A stretch of 64,000 nucleotides of DNA from Erythrophleum ivorense (taxonomy: Eukaryota; Streptophyta; Magnoliopsida; Fabales; Fabaceae): contig JAIUCV010000019.1 of NCBI GenBank assembly GCA_026724425.1, forward strand, positions 14,396,827 through 14,460,826. The letters run 5' to 3'. Of the stretch, positions 46,888 through 60,068 are shown piece after piece. Position numbers and translations under genes: made by a program. How positions within the stretch are numbered: the stretch's first letter is position 1; every line of letters starts with the position of its first letter. The notes beneath the pieces were generated by a model that was given only the letters and a program-made list of their open reading frames with translations, was not told the origin of the DNA and did not search any database.

Positions 46888-48076
46888 ATGTCCAGATTCT
46901 ATCTTACTAAAAATTGATGCTCTACTAGGTGCTCTAATCACTCGTGTGCCTTAACCCTATATCATTCTTATATTATGGAGCTCATCTAACTAACTATCGA
47001 CCTCCTATCCATTTACCTCTCTGGCTCAATTTACTCATTTAATCATTACTAAAGTGAGGGTGTCTTTTCTATAACTAGTTTCTCTGCTCTTCTTGCTTCC
47101 CTTATCATTATACTTTTTGACTCAGGGGATCTGTCTAGGAGAAGTTTACTAACCACTACTGAGTGGTTTCCCCGACCTAGAATGTCTCATCTTTCATTTC
47201 TCGATCCAGGGAGAACTTTCACTGAACCTTTCATTTACATGTCTCACCTGGAATGATGCTACTGGTCATCTCTCTTAGGCTTTAGCTTATACTCAGCCTG
47301 GGCTAGCCATCTCATTGGACTCGTAGCTTACTAATTATCCTCATTCTTTTTTGAGCTTTTATTATTGGGCTACTCATACTTACCTTTAGGTGTTACCTAT
47401 GAGGTACACCTTTCTAGGCCACTCGCTATGTGCCTTACTACTGGTAGTCTTATCTTATATTATTTTGAGGTTATACTAACATTCTGTCATTCATTATCTT
47501 ACAGGGTAGCACTCATGGTTGAAGTCAACGCCTTAAAGGGGGGTCTCAACAACCTTATCATCCCTGTGTCTAACTTTTTCTATGCTGAGCTTTATTCTCA
47601 ATCTCATTTGCTAGGCCCACAAATTTCTTACTAGTCTTTCATAACTATTCAATACCCTTTTCTTTACTTATACTAGAGGTTCTCGCTTTCTATGGGTTGT
47701 TGAACCCCTTATCAACTCCTTTCTCAAGTTGGCCTGAATATGACCAACAAGCATTCATGGTGTCATTTGCCGCGGCTAACATGTCATTCGTCGCGGCTAA
47801 TCAACCTTGGGTTCACCCTAGTTTTCCTATCTGAGTATTGGCTATGGTTAATTTCTTAATTGGCTGCGACGAGGAACTCTCTGGATTGCCTTACTGCTTC
47901 TATGGAATAATTGGCCGCAGCTAAGCAATTAATTGGCCATGGCTAACGGCCTCTAATTGGCTTACTTTTCTAGGGATTAGATCTTCATCTTAAGCTACCA
48001 ACCCGAGCCTCATTACCTCTATATCTAGTCCGTCATCAAGCTAGAGGGTTCTATCTCTCGCTTCATTCATGCATAA

Positions 48077-50882
48077 TGTAACACCCCATAATTAATTAAG
48101 GTGTTAATCACGGATTAGATTAATTAGGAATAATTAATATGGGATAATTAGGCAAGTTAAGTAAATGGAGATTTCAGAAAGGTAAATTTATTAATATGGG
48201 TTTGAGATTTAATTGGTAGAGAAATTTCATCTAGGCCCAAATTAATATAAGAGGCCATGATAAAAGGTTAATGGAGGCCCAATAATCTAGGTGCAGACCC
48301 AACTTGATCCAATGTGATGGAGGCCCAATACCCACCTTATATTGGCTCTTATACTTACCCCAATAACCCTTGTGCAGACCCAAAACCTTTGGGCTCTTAA
48401 AACTTGGTCTGGCCCAACTGAATTTCAGTAACCTAACACCTTGAAACTAACCCACAACTTAAAATCTGAAGCCCAAATGGAGATGGACCTTGGAGTAACC
48501 CATGACCCATTTTTGACCTAACTAAAACCCTAATACATTAGCCTCTTCTTCACACTTGTTGAAACACAAAACACATCTCAAAATTCGGAGGTTGAGAAGG
48601 ATGTTAGGGTTAAGGGCAAGAATTTTGCATTTTCTCACATTTAGAGCAAGATTCAGCCAAGGTAATAGTTATACAACTTAATCCCCTCATCTTTCTCTTT
48701 AATTTGGTCTGATTAGTTTTTCACTTGGAGTATTTTCACCCTATCCAAAATCTGAAATGTGGGAATTTGGGGATTTTCTTGGTGAAATTCCTAGGTTAAG
48801 GTTAGGGCTGACCTTGGGTGAGTTTAAACCCTCCATTTTGATGCTTCATTTGTTAATTTGAGACCCCTATAGCTGATTTGTAAAATGGGTATTAATTCTG
48901 TATGAATTTGCTTAGGATTTTGGGTGGAATATTGAGTTTTCTAGTGAAGGATACTCTAATCTGAATTTAGGATTTGTGATGGCTGTTGTAAATTTGTCTA
49001 TAAGTGAGGTAACTGGGGTTTATATTAATTCCATGTATATATCTTATTTAATTTCATATGTTGCTATATATGAATGATTTGAAATGTTGAATGAATTGGT
49101 TGGCTATCTGTTGAATTGTGATTGGACCTTGTGAGTCCATGGTGGAGCTGTGGTGCAGCTGCCACCCGTGCATGTACTTCGATCGGGCACCAGGTTATGA
49201 TCAAACCCCAGATGCACTGAGCCTTGGTTGTGCTTAATGGGGAGTAGGTGTCGTGGACGGGCCTCTCCTGGTGTTAATGGCCTTTAACATGTGATAATAC
49301 GATTGCTAGTATGGGATAGTAATTATGATAGCCTAATTGTTTCATTTGCTGCTATGATGGATATGTTTTTTATGTTGATTTTGATTCATGCATATATGCT
49401 GATTAAACTGGATATATGTTGGAATTGTCTTGGTTACTGAGATTTATATCTTACCCCGTTTCATGGGATTAACATTTTAGGTGAAGGTTCTTCGGGTAAG
49501 GATAAAGGGAAGCAAGTGGATGAAAATCTATGAACTCCAACATATCGGAGAAGGCTACACTTAGGCTGGCTTATTTAGTAGAGATGCAATTTTGTTATTA
49601 GTTACATAGCATCATCATGTATTCATGTTGCCAAGTGTAGGCGTTTATATTTTGTTTGATTGAAATGTAACCGTTAAGGATTTAAGTCTCATTATAGTTG
49701 AATATTAATGTATGAACTTATAGTATCATATATATAGTTTTGTTGAAATTGTGATATGGATTACCATATGGAAATTGTAGTCATATGATGCCTTGGATGT
49801 GGACATAAGCTATTGTTGAATGGAATCTCTATGGAATGTGCATGGGATGTAAATTGCTGCTAATGCATGTGTTCTTGCTGTCATATATTCATGAATTTGT
49901 TGATATGAGCTAGTTGGGCAAGTAGGAAGTAGTATTTAAGTTTTGCAATGGTAATGGATGGATTGATGGGTAAATAGGGTAGATAAACACCATTAGAATC
50001 ACATAAAATAAGGAAAGGTGGACCTGGAGTGTTTTTAAGATGAGATTTGGAGTGTAGGGGGCGAAATTTGGGGTAATGTAGTCACAGGAGGGAGACTCGC
50101 CATGGCTAAGAAGGCTTCGCCGCCGCCAAATGAGAGACAGAGTCGAAGGGCACCGCGGCATACCCAATCCCACTGCAGTGCAAGGGAGAAAAATTGGCCC
50201 AGGGAGTGATAGTGGCGAGGAGCGTCGCTGCCTAATAAATCTCGTCGCAGCGCAAAGTGGGAAAAATCACCCAGGTGGGTGACAGAAGCAAAACTCGTCG
50301 CGGCATAGTAGGTCCTGCCGCGGCACGAGTCAAGGAAATTGATTAAAAGTTAGACAGTAGCAAAACTCGCTGCGGCGCAAATGTATTACGCTGAGGTGAG
50401 AATTGTGGGAGTTAGGAACAATAGTTCTAGGAGGCGTTTCCACTGCAGCACCCTGTAGGCTGGCTGTGGCGATGGTCCAACTCATCCCGAGATTTACGAA
50501 ATTTGCCCAGTAATTCTAGATAGTAACCTAGTCGCGGCGAGGAGGGTATAAGCCGCGACATAAATCTCCAAACTCATAATTTTAACCTAGAAACCCCCAT
50601 TTCTTCAATGGTAATGGTAGGAAACGATATAGGAACACTGGTGGGAGGTTATTGGGTATTGAAACTGACGGACGGTTGAATCATAAACCCCTTATGGTAG
50701 TAGGATTTCTTTTATGCAAATTTTGTTTTGTTGAGGTGGTATGGTGATGACCTTAACATCAAGGTTCAAATTTTTCCCATATTTTCACAATCTAATAAAT
50801 TGTAACCACTCAAACCTTGATAATTAATTATTAATCGTATATTTAACCATAATCACAATGATTAGAAGGTAGGGTTGTCACA
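48077..50882 (+). mobile_element. D2: D-family solo LTR
   Basis: This 2806-bp LTR starts TGTAACACCCC, ends GTTGTCACA, and has a perfect duplication CATAA at 48072..48076 and 50883..50887. There is no primer site or interior. It has a donor-like AAG|GTAATA (48661/48662), a degenerate stem-loop region near 49440, and a CG-rich palindrome array in its last 800 bases (50095..50560). It lies inside the R6 interior, antisense to it. Confidence 0.85.
50095..50560 (+). repeat. CG-rich palindrome array in the D2 LTR
   Basis: Repeated sites such as CTCGCCATGGC, CTCGTCGCAGCG, CTCGTCGCGGC, CTGCCGCGGCACG, CTCGCTGCGGCG and GTCGCGGCGAG are spaced about 50-75 bases apart in AT-rich sequence. The related D copy has a decayed version at 52035..52460. 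Similar arrays occur in A LTRs and in the R6 interior. Confidence 0.7.
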
Positions 50883-53800
50883 CATAACTACTTATCATCT
50901 CTAGGCTATCGGGCTTTAGAGTGTAGCTTATAACTCAACCTCCTGGCTTGAGGGGATTAACCTTTTGGGCTCTAATACTTATCTAGACATTTGGGTGTTA
51001 TGGCTAGAGGGTGACTCTTTTTCTCACTTTCCCTCTAAACTAGTTCTGTGCAGCTGCAATCTCACCTCATACCGCGTTGCATCATTACTTGTCTTTGCAT
51101 TAAGCAAGACATCTTAGAATGACCTGAGTATGACTACCAGGGAGAATTAGGCCTCACATACTCTCTCTAGCAAGCCTCTTCCTATGAACGAGATCATTTC
51201 TTATCGTTCATATCTAGGGCTTGCCTCTCCCGGTGTTATTGGCCTTTAACATGTGAAAATGTAATTGCTAGTATAGGATGGTAATCATAGTAGCCTAATC
51301 ATTTCATTTGCTGATATGATTGATATGATTTTGATGCTCATTTTGATTCATGCATATATGTTAATTAAATTGGAATATATAAATGGAATTTGCCTTTGGT
51401 TACTGAGATTCGCATCTCACCCTGTTTCATGGGATCCTACTTTCTAGTAAAGGCCCTTCGGGTAAGGATAAGGGGAAGCAAGTAGATGAAAATCTATGAG
51501 CTCTAGCCATGTGTAAAGGAGGCTACACTTGGGCTGATCTAAGTAGAGTAGATGCAAATTTTGTTATTCTTTTTATAGCATCATCATGTAATCATATTGC
51601 CAAGTATAAGTGTTTGTATTTTGGTTACTTAGAATGTATCTATTAAGGAGTAGACCTTATTTTAGTTTGATATTAGATGTATGAACTTTGTTGAACCTAT
51701 GATATGGTTTATTATTTGGGAAATGTAATTATATGATACTTTGAATGTAGACCTGAACTAGTGATGCATGAAATCTCTAATGGAATATGTATTGAATGAT
51801 AATTATTGATAGTTTATGAATTCTTGTTATTATTACTCTATGAATTTGCTGATATAGGGTAGTTTGAGGAGTAGAAATTGACACTTGAGTCTTAAACTAG
51901 TAATGATAGATAAGCTAGGTAAATTAGATAAATGAAAGCTATTGGAGCCTCACAAATTAAGATAGAGTGGCCCTGTGATGTCATTAGAGGGAGAGTGGAG
52001 TGTATAAGATAAGATTTTTGAAGTTGTAGGATCAGAAGACATTTTGCCGCAGCTAAAATAGTTTTAGCCACAGCCAATAGAGGCAAAGTTGCCAAAGGAA
52101 AGTACCAAAGAGAAATTCACCATGGCGAGAAGTGGAATTAGCCATGGCGAAATGTGAGAGGCCAAACTAGAAGTCATCCAAAGGGTAATTTGTCGCGGCT
52201 AAATGGAGAATTGGACACGGCAAACTTTTATGAAAACATGTCAGGCATTCTAAAGAGAAATTAGCCATGACAAAAGGGGAATTGGCTAAGGCCAATAGTG
52301 AAAGGCGAGTGAGGTAGGCTCTAGGAGGTCTTCTCGCTGCGATGCCATATAAGTTCGCCATGGCGAATCTCCAACTTACTACGGCGAATCTGTGAAGCTT
52401 TAAGAACTGAACCTGAGAGCATTTGGCTATGATGCGAAACTATTTAGCCATGACGAAGGTCTTGAAACTTTTATATTAACCTAGAAACCTTGGTTTTCTT
52501 ATAGCAACATCAAAGGATGACTTAGAAGCACTTGTAAGGGGTTCTTGAGAGTTAAAAATCAATGGGTAATAGATTTAAAGGCTTTTAATTCGAGATTTGT
52601 TCCACTTATGTACATGAATGCTTGCAAATACTTGGTTAATGACTCTAATAATATTAAGGTTTAAATTTCCTCACCTTTTTCTAAATTGATTAATTTAAAT
52701 GGTGCTAGACCTTGATTTATAACTATCACTCACATGTTTAAGCTTAATTACCATGATTAGAAGTTAGGGTCATCATACTCTTTCTTTTACTTTGATTCTC
52801 CTTTCCAAATTTGAACTTCTCCCCTCTGGTCTAAGCTCAAAACAGCACCAAATACTTCAATAAAACTATAAGAAGAAGGAGGAAAAGGAGGAGGTTAAGT
52901 TTACTAAAAAGAAGACCAAGAATATTTCCATACCTTTTGCTTAGTTTTTCTTCTCCCTTTAAGCCTCCTCTTGCACGCCTCTTTAAGAAAAATTCTTCTC
53001 TAGTCTTAGGTAGAAAATGAAGTCGGTTAAGTAGGGAGAAGAGTGGGACGTCCATATATAAGAAGGAGAATTAAAATTTGTTCATTAAAAATTCCCATTA
53101 TGTCCCGTCTTTTTGGCATTTCTGTTTTAGGTTTGTTTTAACTTCTTTTTTAGAACTGTCTTTCCATCATAAATTAAGTTCTCAATCTTATAAAATGACT
53201 TTGTAATCACTCAATTTAGAGCTAAAATCTTCCTAAATGAAAGGGTCAAAGTTCAAGTCAATCATCGTTAGAAAACGTATACCGAAGGAGTTTTAACTGT
53301 CCTGGAGCTTCCTATGATTTTTAGGACCTCTGAGAACCCTAAAAGGCTCAAATTTTTCATTTAAAAAGTCCTCCTATGAGTATTCTAAAATTTTCCTAAA
53401 ATTACGAAAATGTCATTTCGTTTCATAAACTATTTCATTAAATTCTGTCTGATTATTTTAGCTCTGGTTTTAGGGTACCTCTGGCCTCTTATTTTCATTA
53501 CTTAATATCTAGATCATTATTCTAATTTTTCTGAACCTTAACTAATTCATTTCAGAGGACTTAGTCTTAAAACATATTCATTTTCATTATTTTTACAAAA
53601 ATCAGACATTACAATTAGAGGCCCAATAAAATTAGAGCAATAATCTAGACAATGAAGAAATGAGAATGCAAGGCTTAAGATACCCAGAAATTAGAGCCAA
53701 ATAGCTAAACAAACTTAGACAAAAATGGAATGGCATTTTCTATAATTTTAGGCAACTTTTAGAAAACTCAAAGAATGGATCTTTAAATGGAAAAATTGAG

Positions 53801-54687
53801 TTTTTGGGATTCTCAGACTCCCTAAAAACTATAGGAATCCCTAGAATGATTAAAACTCCTTCGATTTACATTTTAGAGTATTAGTTAACCAAAACTTTAA
53901 CTGATTCATTTGAGAAGGTTTTAAATCCAATTTAGGTGAAGCCAAAGGCATTTTATCAATTAGAAGACCTAAATTTCATAATAAAAGAAATGGTTTTCGA
54001 AAAAGAATTAAAATGAGTCTAAATGGAAAGAACCAAGAAAAGAGGACAAAATGAGAATTTTTGAAACGTGTTTCAAGTATCCTCCCTTCTTATATGTCAC
54101 ACCCCATCTCTCTCTCATTCTTAACTAACCTTATTTCTACCCTAAACAAGAAGTGAGACCAACGCAAGGATGTGCACCAAGGGGGAGAAGAGAAGGAAGG
54201 AAAAACCAAGGAAAAAAGATAAGAAAATTCATAGTCTTTCATGCTTCCTCCTTCACTAACCTTGTTCTCCTCTTTCTCCTCACTTTTTCTATAGTTTTGA
54301 TGATTGATTTGAAGATGATTCATGGCTAATTTAGTGAGAGGATGAGAGAAATTGAAGGAGAGAGTAGAAGCAAGTGAAAGTGCTTTTGAAAAAGCTTGGA
54401 ATCAAGGTAACTTTCATAGCTTTCTTTGCTTCTTCTTGGTTGCTTATCCTTAGGTGATTTTTGGCCACCCCTAGACCAAATAAGAGGGAATGAATTCTGG
54501 CCAAACCAAGGTAGAAACAAAGGTTTTAGAGGATGAGAAATAAGAATATGCAATTAGATTTAAAAGAAAAGCTTTAGAATTCAAGTTGCATAACTTAGGG
54601 TTTTTGTTGCACCTAGCCATTCTTAAAGCTTTCTAAAGATAGTCTAGCCTATGTAAGAGTATGTATGAGTTTTTAAGATATCTAGGA

Positions 54688-57625
54688 TGTAACACCTTAA
54701 CCTCTAGCTCATACCCAACATGCCCTCTTACTCATATACACATGCGGAACTCACAAGGGAGATGATTTCTCTACCTTATGCTTCTTTCTCTATGGCCCTA
54801 TGTGTGGGTAGAGATCCACTTAGAAGTAGCATGGACCGGTTGAGCTCTCTCTATGCTTTCCCATGCTCAATTACACTATTGTGACTTATTTCAATCCCAA
54901 CTCTATGCTTCAAACTTATGGAAAGCAAAAAGGGATTGGAGACATGCATTTTCGCTATGGGCAGATTTTGCTTCATTTCTGGGCTAACTTTGAAAATCCA
55001 TAACTAAATGCATAAAAATTGTAACTGCATGATCTGGGTCATTCTAGAAAGCTTGAGACGTCTAATTCATTCTAAAAATAAGTAGAAGTCTCATTATCTT
55101 ACATAATCTGCGTTTGACATCAAAATCGTTCACTAGTCAGAGGGGCTTCTTTGCTGTCACAGTTTACTGATATGGACTTTGAAAATGTCTAACTAATTCC
55201 ACAAAAATCCAATGCTCATAAACTATATCTCTATGGAAATATGTGGATGTTATTTAGAGGAGAAAAATATCTCCAGATCAGTTCACCAAGCCAATTTCCC
55301 GGAAGCCGATGAAACAGTACTTCGGGTCTGGTTGGGTGTCTGATTCTGGGCAGGAACTTCGAAATTGCATAACTCACTCTCTGGACCTCCGAATGAGGTG
55401 CTTCCAGTTCCTACAAGTCACTGTGACCATCTAGTTTCTATGTATAAAATTTTGTAGCCATTGGACTACGTTTGCCGCTCGGATGACACGTTTCTCAAAC
55501 TGACCAAATGAACAGTGATTTCTGAAATCCGATTTTCTGATGTCAACTTTGAAAAATCATAGAAAATGCTATAGACCTCTAAATGACATGAAATCTAGCT
55601 TCCCAGAAAGCTCTAATCATAATCTAGCTACATGTCAAATCTCATGACAAGAAGAGGTCATATGGCTATTCTATGACATCAGGTGCAAGAAGGCCCTTTC
55701 TTGGCCAAAAGTGGGGCTCATAGGGTCCAATCTTGATTTTTCTATTTCTATGACTCCTTGAGCACATGAGAAAGCATCTATAGGAGCTATCAATCATGCC
55801 TCAAGTGTCTAAGAACTTAGATTGGGGAAACTCACTATCTCATGCCCACTTATGCACCCATATAGCCTATACTACTTTGAACATTTCATATTAAAATCTA
55901 CTTTCTAATTCATCATAAACTTCGTTCTCATATATACATCATCTTACATACATGGTCTTGCAACATTTATAAATGCTACATCATATACATCATATCAATT
56001 TACATCTCATGTCTCATTTACAATGCATATACAAGAAGCCTTTACAAAGTCTTCATATCTGTCCCTAGCTTCATGCTTGATGGTGGTTCTCATCTCTAAT
56101 CTCGCTTGGTCCACCTGGCATGGTTGGATGGTGGAGAGGGAGGGTGAGATTCGGAGAATCTCAGTAGTTCAACTCTCATTCAAACATACATATATTGCAT
56201 GCAACAAGTCTCATCATGCAAGTGTCGCATGTTAGCATATAAAACCATGATGAAAACATTTAAAACATATGAAATGGCCATGCATAACATTCAAGAGCTT
56301 GCTAAGTACTTGGATCAGCCTCACCCATTCCCTTGTGGCTTTTGGATTTGCCTTCCCATACTTTAGAGGTCCTTAGACTCAACCCTTACTCTTTGGGAGT
56401 CAACCTCACTTTTGGGAGACCTTTTTCTCTTGTCTCAACCAATTTAGGGCTTCGGCTCATCCTCACCTTGGCTATAGGGTTATTGACTTTTCCATTTCCT
56501 CAAGCAAACCAAACAATCATTTCAAACATCATTTCAATCATAACACATAATTATGCTAACACACTTCTCATAGCTCATATTATTCATACACACAAGCAAG
56601 ACAATGTAAACACACAATTATGCATGAGAGAAAGTGGAGAGAACTACCTTGTTGGCTATTCGCTACTTGCTCTTACACCTGACTCCTCCCTTGTTGGTTT
56701 CACAACAACTTCTAGATGGGAGAGCTTCTCTTGAGCCTAACCACACAAAAGCATGGAATCAAGACCTCAATACTCAATTCTTAAGCTAGGGATCACTTCT
56801 ACTCAGCTCTACTGAGCTTCTCACTCTAGGTCTTTTCCTCTCACTAGGGTCCATTAGCTATCCTCTCTCTTTTCTCAACTCTTAAACTCTTAAGAAAGGG
56901 AAAAGTAAGATAGAGAAGACTATATACTTCTAATCTCTCTCAAGAATGGTTTCCCACACTCTCTCCTCTGAACCAAACTCAAGACCTAGCCATTTTCTAC
57001 CATTTAAACCGTAGGAAAAAGGGAAAAGGGGAGAAAGGCAACACACTAAGAGGAAGCCATGAGAATTCATACCTTTCTTGTGCTTTCCTCTTCTCTTCAG
57101 CTTCTCTCTCTCTCCTCCGCCCTTTTCTCTCTCCTAAGATGAGTTTGAGTCGGTTAGAAGAAGAAAGAAGAGATTTGGAAACTTTTAAAAAGTCAAACTC
57201 TCTTTTTCTCACTTTTCTGGACCGCTCTCGCTATAGCGAGTCATTACCCTCGCTACGGCGAGCTCGTGTCTGTTCCAGACCTCTGCCTTCGCTATGGCGT
57301 CGCTACAACGAGCTCGTGTCCATTCGAGACCCTCACTATGGCGTCGCTATGGCGAGATCGTGTTTGTTCCAAACCTCTGCCTTTGCTATGGCGTCGCTAC
57401 GGTGAGCAACTCCCTGGTTTCTATATGGAATGCCGCACTCGCTATAGCTAGGAGCATATTCGCTATGGCGAAGGGGCATTCTCGCTATGGCGATTCCATT
57501 TCTCGCTATGGCGAGAAGACTTAGAAAATTCTCAGCTCTTCGAAAATTTTCTAGCTTTCTCTTTCCCTTTTCTTTTCTCATTTCTTTTCTATTTTCTTTT
57601 TCTTTTCTCTTTCTTGGCTGTTACA
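54688..57625 (-). mobile_element. A-family solo LTR, minus strand
   Basis: This 2938-bp copy starts on the plus strand with TGTAACACCTTAACC (the reverse of the A LTR end) and ends GGCTGTTACA. A perfect duplication TAGGA lies at 54683..54687 and 57626..57630. It can be followed against the reversed A LTR throughout, with visibly more differences than between the two A LTRs, so it is older. The palindrome array is at 57225..57525, the stem-loop at 56145..56163, and the minus-strand donor-like site at 57071..57072. The overlapping ORFs at 57139..57524 come from the array. Confidence 0.92.
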
Positions 57626-59917
57626 TAGGAAGCTTCAAAAGTGCCATTTCCCTAAGAAAAATCAAGCAAACTTCATGGGTCCATTTCCTTGTGTATGTTT
57701 CTGCCAAGCATGTTTCAAGCACCTAGGGAGAGTTTTGATAAATTCTAAAGATGGGAATGGCATAGATATGATTAATAAACACCAAGGGAAGCATTGATTT
57801 GAATTTAGAAACTATAATTTGTAAGATGGAGGCTTAGGTTCCTTTTCAAGACATAAAGAAACAATTTGAGTTTAGACCCTTTGAATTGGAATTGTAATGA
57901 CACCAAGGAGTTTAAATGAAGTTAAGAGACTTAGATTGAACGAGAAATTGGAGACAACATCATGAATCATAGGGGTTGCTTCATTATACACTTATATGAA
58001 ACCATAACCATGTCTTAGAATAAAGTAAGTTTACATAGAGTTTGTGTGAAGCTAGAACCTGCTCCAAGGATGTAATTGAGTCTTATTTGATGTGTCTGGG
58101 CCAAGTGAATCAAGCCTCACCTAGTTATGTGTGTGAGGGCGAGAAGGGGAAAGGAAAGTCCAAGGAAGGAAGTTGTGATTCTTGATTCAAGATAGCTCTT
58201 TGACCTTTCTTACATTATGTCTTAGATGTTTGATTGTCATTGGATACTTGTATGTATGTTTGAACCATGAGATATGTTTATAGCTATTGATGAAATGCTA
58301 TGGTATTATTGTATTTCTTAAAAACATGTTTTAAATGTAAGATAGCTTGAATGGGTGAAGTTGTGCTAAAAGTCCTTTAGCACGGGTGACGAGATGCCAA
58401 AAGTCACTAAGAATGAGTGAGACAGAGCCAAAAGTCTCAAGAAGGAGTGAGGCTAAGTCAAAAGTCCCTAAAGTGAGTGAGACAAATCCAATCCTAAGGA
58501 ATTGGGTGAGGTTAGGCCAAAAACCCTTAAAGCCTATGTTTGACAATGTATGAGTTTAAATGACATGAGAAATTGTTTATGTATGCTTACAAGATGCATT
58601 TAGTCCATCCTTGCATTCTTTGCCTTGAAATAATGTTATATATATATGCTTAAAAGGGTAAAATAGCTACTGGGATTCTTTGAATCTTATTCTTTCCCCA
58701 CATATGTTTAACCATGTCTAGGTGATCAAGTGGAGCAAGAATTGGAGGCTGAACACCTTGAAGCATGGAATTTTGATAATAGAATAGAGAATTGATGTAT
58801 TTTGATGTCAAAGTTTGTAATCATATGATGTATATGTGATGTAGACCCTTGAGCGTGTTTAAATGTATATAACTATGATGTATGTATCAATTTTGAAGTC
58901 AAATGAATGAGTATGTGAGAATTTGACATCATGGAGCTTTGGAATGCATGTATAAATGAATTACTAAGAAGGAAAATTTGAGTTCCATGATGATTTAAAC
59001 CATTTGGGATACTTTCATAGGCTATGTTTATGCTTTTGGATGTGCTCAAGTGGTTGTGGAATGATGAGAAAGCCATTTGGTGCATCTTAACCCCTTTATG
59101 GACTCCAAATTGACCACTTTCTTGAGTTGAACCAAAGTTTAACCAAATGGATGAGTTTTTGCATGAAATTTGGCAAGAAAATAGGTCTCATCAACAGATT
59201 TTCATAGAGCTAAAGAGCACCATTATTGGAGCTCTAGAGAATTTATTATGAATTTTCAAAAGTTGGCCAAATTATGGAGAAACTGTCATTATTACTATTC
59301 ACGTGGTTAGTTTTCTTTTCTATGTCACTTGAAAGCCAAATAAAGTTTAATGCTCATAAAATTTTATGGCATAAACTAGACATCATAAGCTTGTCATAGC
59401 CACTAAGAGAACCTTATTTGGAGCTCTGTAGAGGGAGAAATGAATTTTTGAAGTTTGAGTTCAGCTGTAAGATGCATCAGTGACTAGTGTTATTGTTTCA
59501 TCAATTTTCATAAGGCAAACCTGATTATTTTTATCTAATATTTTTATGATAGTTAGAGGACATCTGTAGCTTTCCAAAATCATATAATTTGGATGATTTT
59601 GATTTTTTTAAAATTAGTTATGATTTTTCAAATTTCATATTAGATTATAGAAATCTTAAAAATTGCCAAATGAGATGCCATTTGGTGTTGCATGGCTTGG
59701 ACTCGAATTTTGAGCTTCAATTTATGATAATTCCAATTGAACAATATGTTATGGACAAAAAATGAATCTGGTAAGTTAATGGTCCCTAAAGCCAAGAATA
59801 AATTAATTAAGCTTTCAATGACACGAAATACCATCGCTAAAAGTAATATTTTCATGCAAATAAATGCCATAAGCTATTTATGCTATGGATTGTTTCCTAT
59901 GTAGTTATGGTATTACA

Positions 59918-60068
59918 CAACATGCAGTACCTAACTTGAAAACTGGTATAAACATCATAAAACATATAATCAAAGTAACCAATACATAGCAATATCGTCA
60001 TACCTAATGTTTTCCAAACTCTTAGACATTAAATTAAAGGTTGATAACCATGATAATGATGGACTACA
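59918..60068 (-). mobile_element. Continuation of the E-type LTR after R7
   Basis: After the second copy of the CAACA duplication the sequence no longer resembles R and should be the rest of E. It gives way to R-like sequence by about 60070. The right boundary is approximate, no terminus is certain, and E must be truncated here. Confidence 0.35.

Larger units (their letters stand above)
35403..51214 (-). mobile_element. R6 element internal region, non-coding, with inserts
   Basis: The pieces are 35403..38224, 46893..48076 and 50888..about 51214, roughly 4.3 kb. They are interrupted by the B element and the D2 LTR. Both inserts have perfect duplications, so the pieces belong together. I see no gag, protease, RT, RNase H or integrase motif on either strand and no ORF above about 90 codons. 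A CG-rich palindrome cluster lies at 47769..47945. The 5' LTR and primer site are missing at the right end. It is either a heavily decayed chromovirus or a LARD-type non-autonomous element. Confidence 0.6.
30775..52777 (+). mobile_element. D: D-family LTR split by the R6 element
   Basis: The pieces are 30775..31661 (LTR start TGTAATACCCC) and about 51215..52777 (end decayed to CATCATA). The perfect duplication CTCTT at 30770..30774 and 52778..52782 shows they are one insertion in R-outer. Alignment with the intact D2 LTR shows that the segment matching D2 48890..49260 (about 371 bp) is absent between the pieces, where the R6 element also lost its 5' LTR. A donor-like AAG|GTAATA is at 31434/31435. 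The second piece carries a CG-rich palindrome array (52035..52460). Confidence 0.78.
6079..53613 (-). mobile_element. R-outer: R-family LTR, minus strand, split into five pieces
   Basis: The pieces are 6079..7716, 16473..17059, 27894..28169, 30684..30774 and 52783..53613, about 3.42 kb in total. On the plus strand it begins TATAACACCAT (decayed from TGTAACACCAT) and ends CAGACATTACA. A perfect duplication ATTAG lies at 6074..6078 and 53614..53618. The interruptions are R3, the full-length A element, the B4 LTR and the D LTR. The minus-strand TATA-like box is at 53052..53062, and the donor-like site AAG|GTATGG is at 52932..52933 (minus). It appears to be a solo LTR without internal domain. Confidence 0.82.
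6006..59917 (+). mobile_element. R7: R-family LTR split by nested insertions
   Basis: The pieces are 6006..6078, 53619..54687 and 57631..59917, about 3.43 kb in total. The start is TGTAACATCC and the end is TATGGTATTACA. A perfect 5-bp duplication CAACA lies at 6001..6005 and 59918..59922, which shows that these distant pieces are one insertion. The first interruption is R-outer (6079..53613, ATTAG duplication). The second is the A solo LTR (54688..57625, TAGGA duplication). A donor-like AAG|GTAACT is at 54406/54407 and a stem-loop at 58672..58689. No internal domain is attached, so it behaves as a solo LTR. There are no genes. Confidence 0.82.

Noticed and set aside
57139..57524. Overlapping ORFs with repeated WRRYGE- and LRRAR-like words
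   Set aside because: They are translations of the CG-rich palindrome array. The same words appear in the A LTRs at 17150..17529 and 25058..25437.
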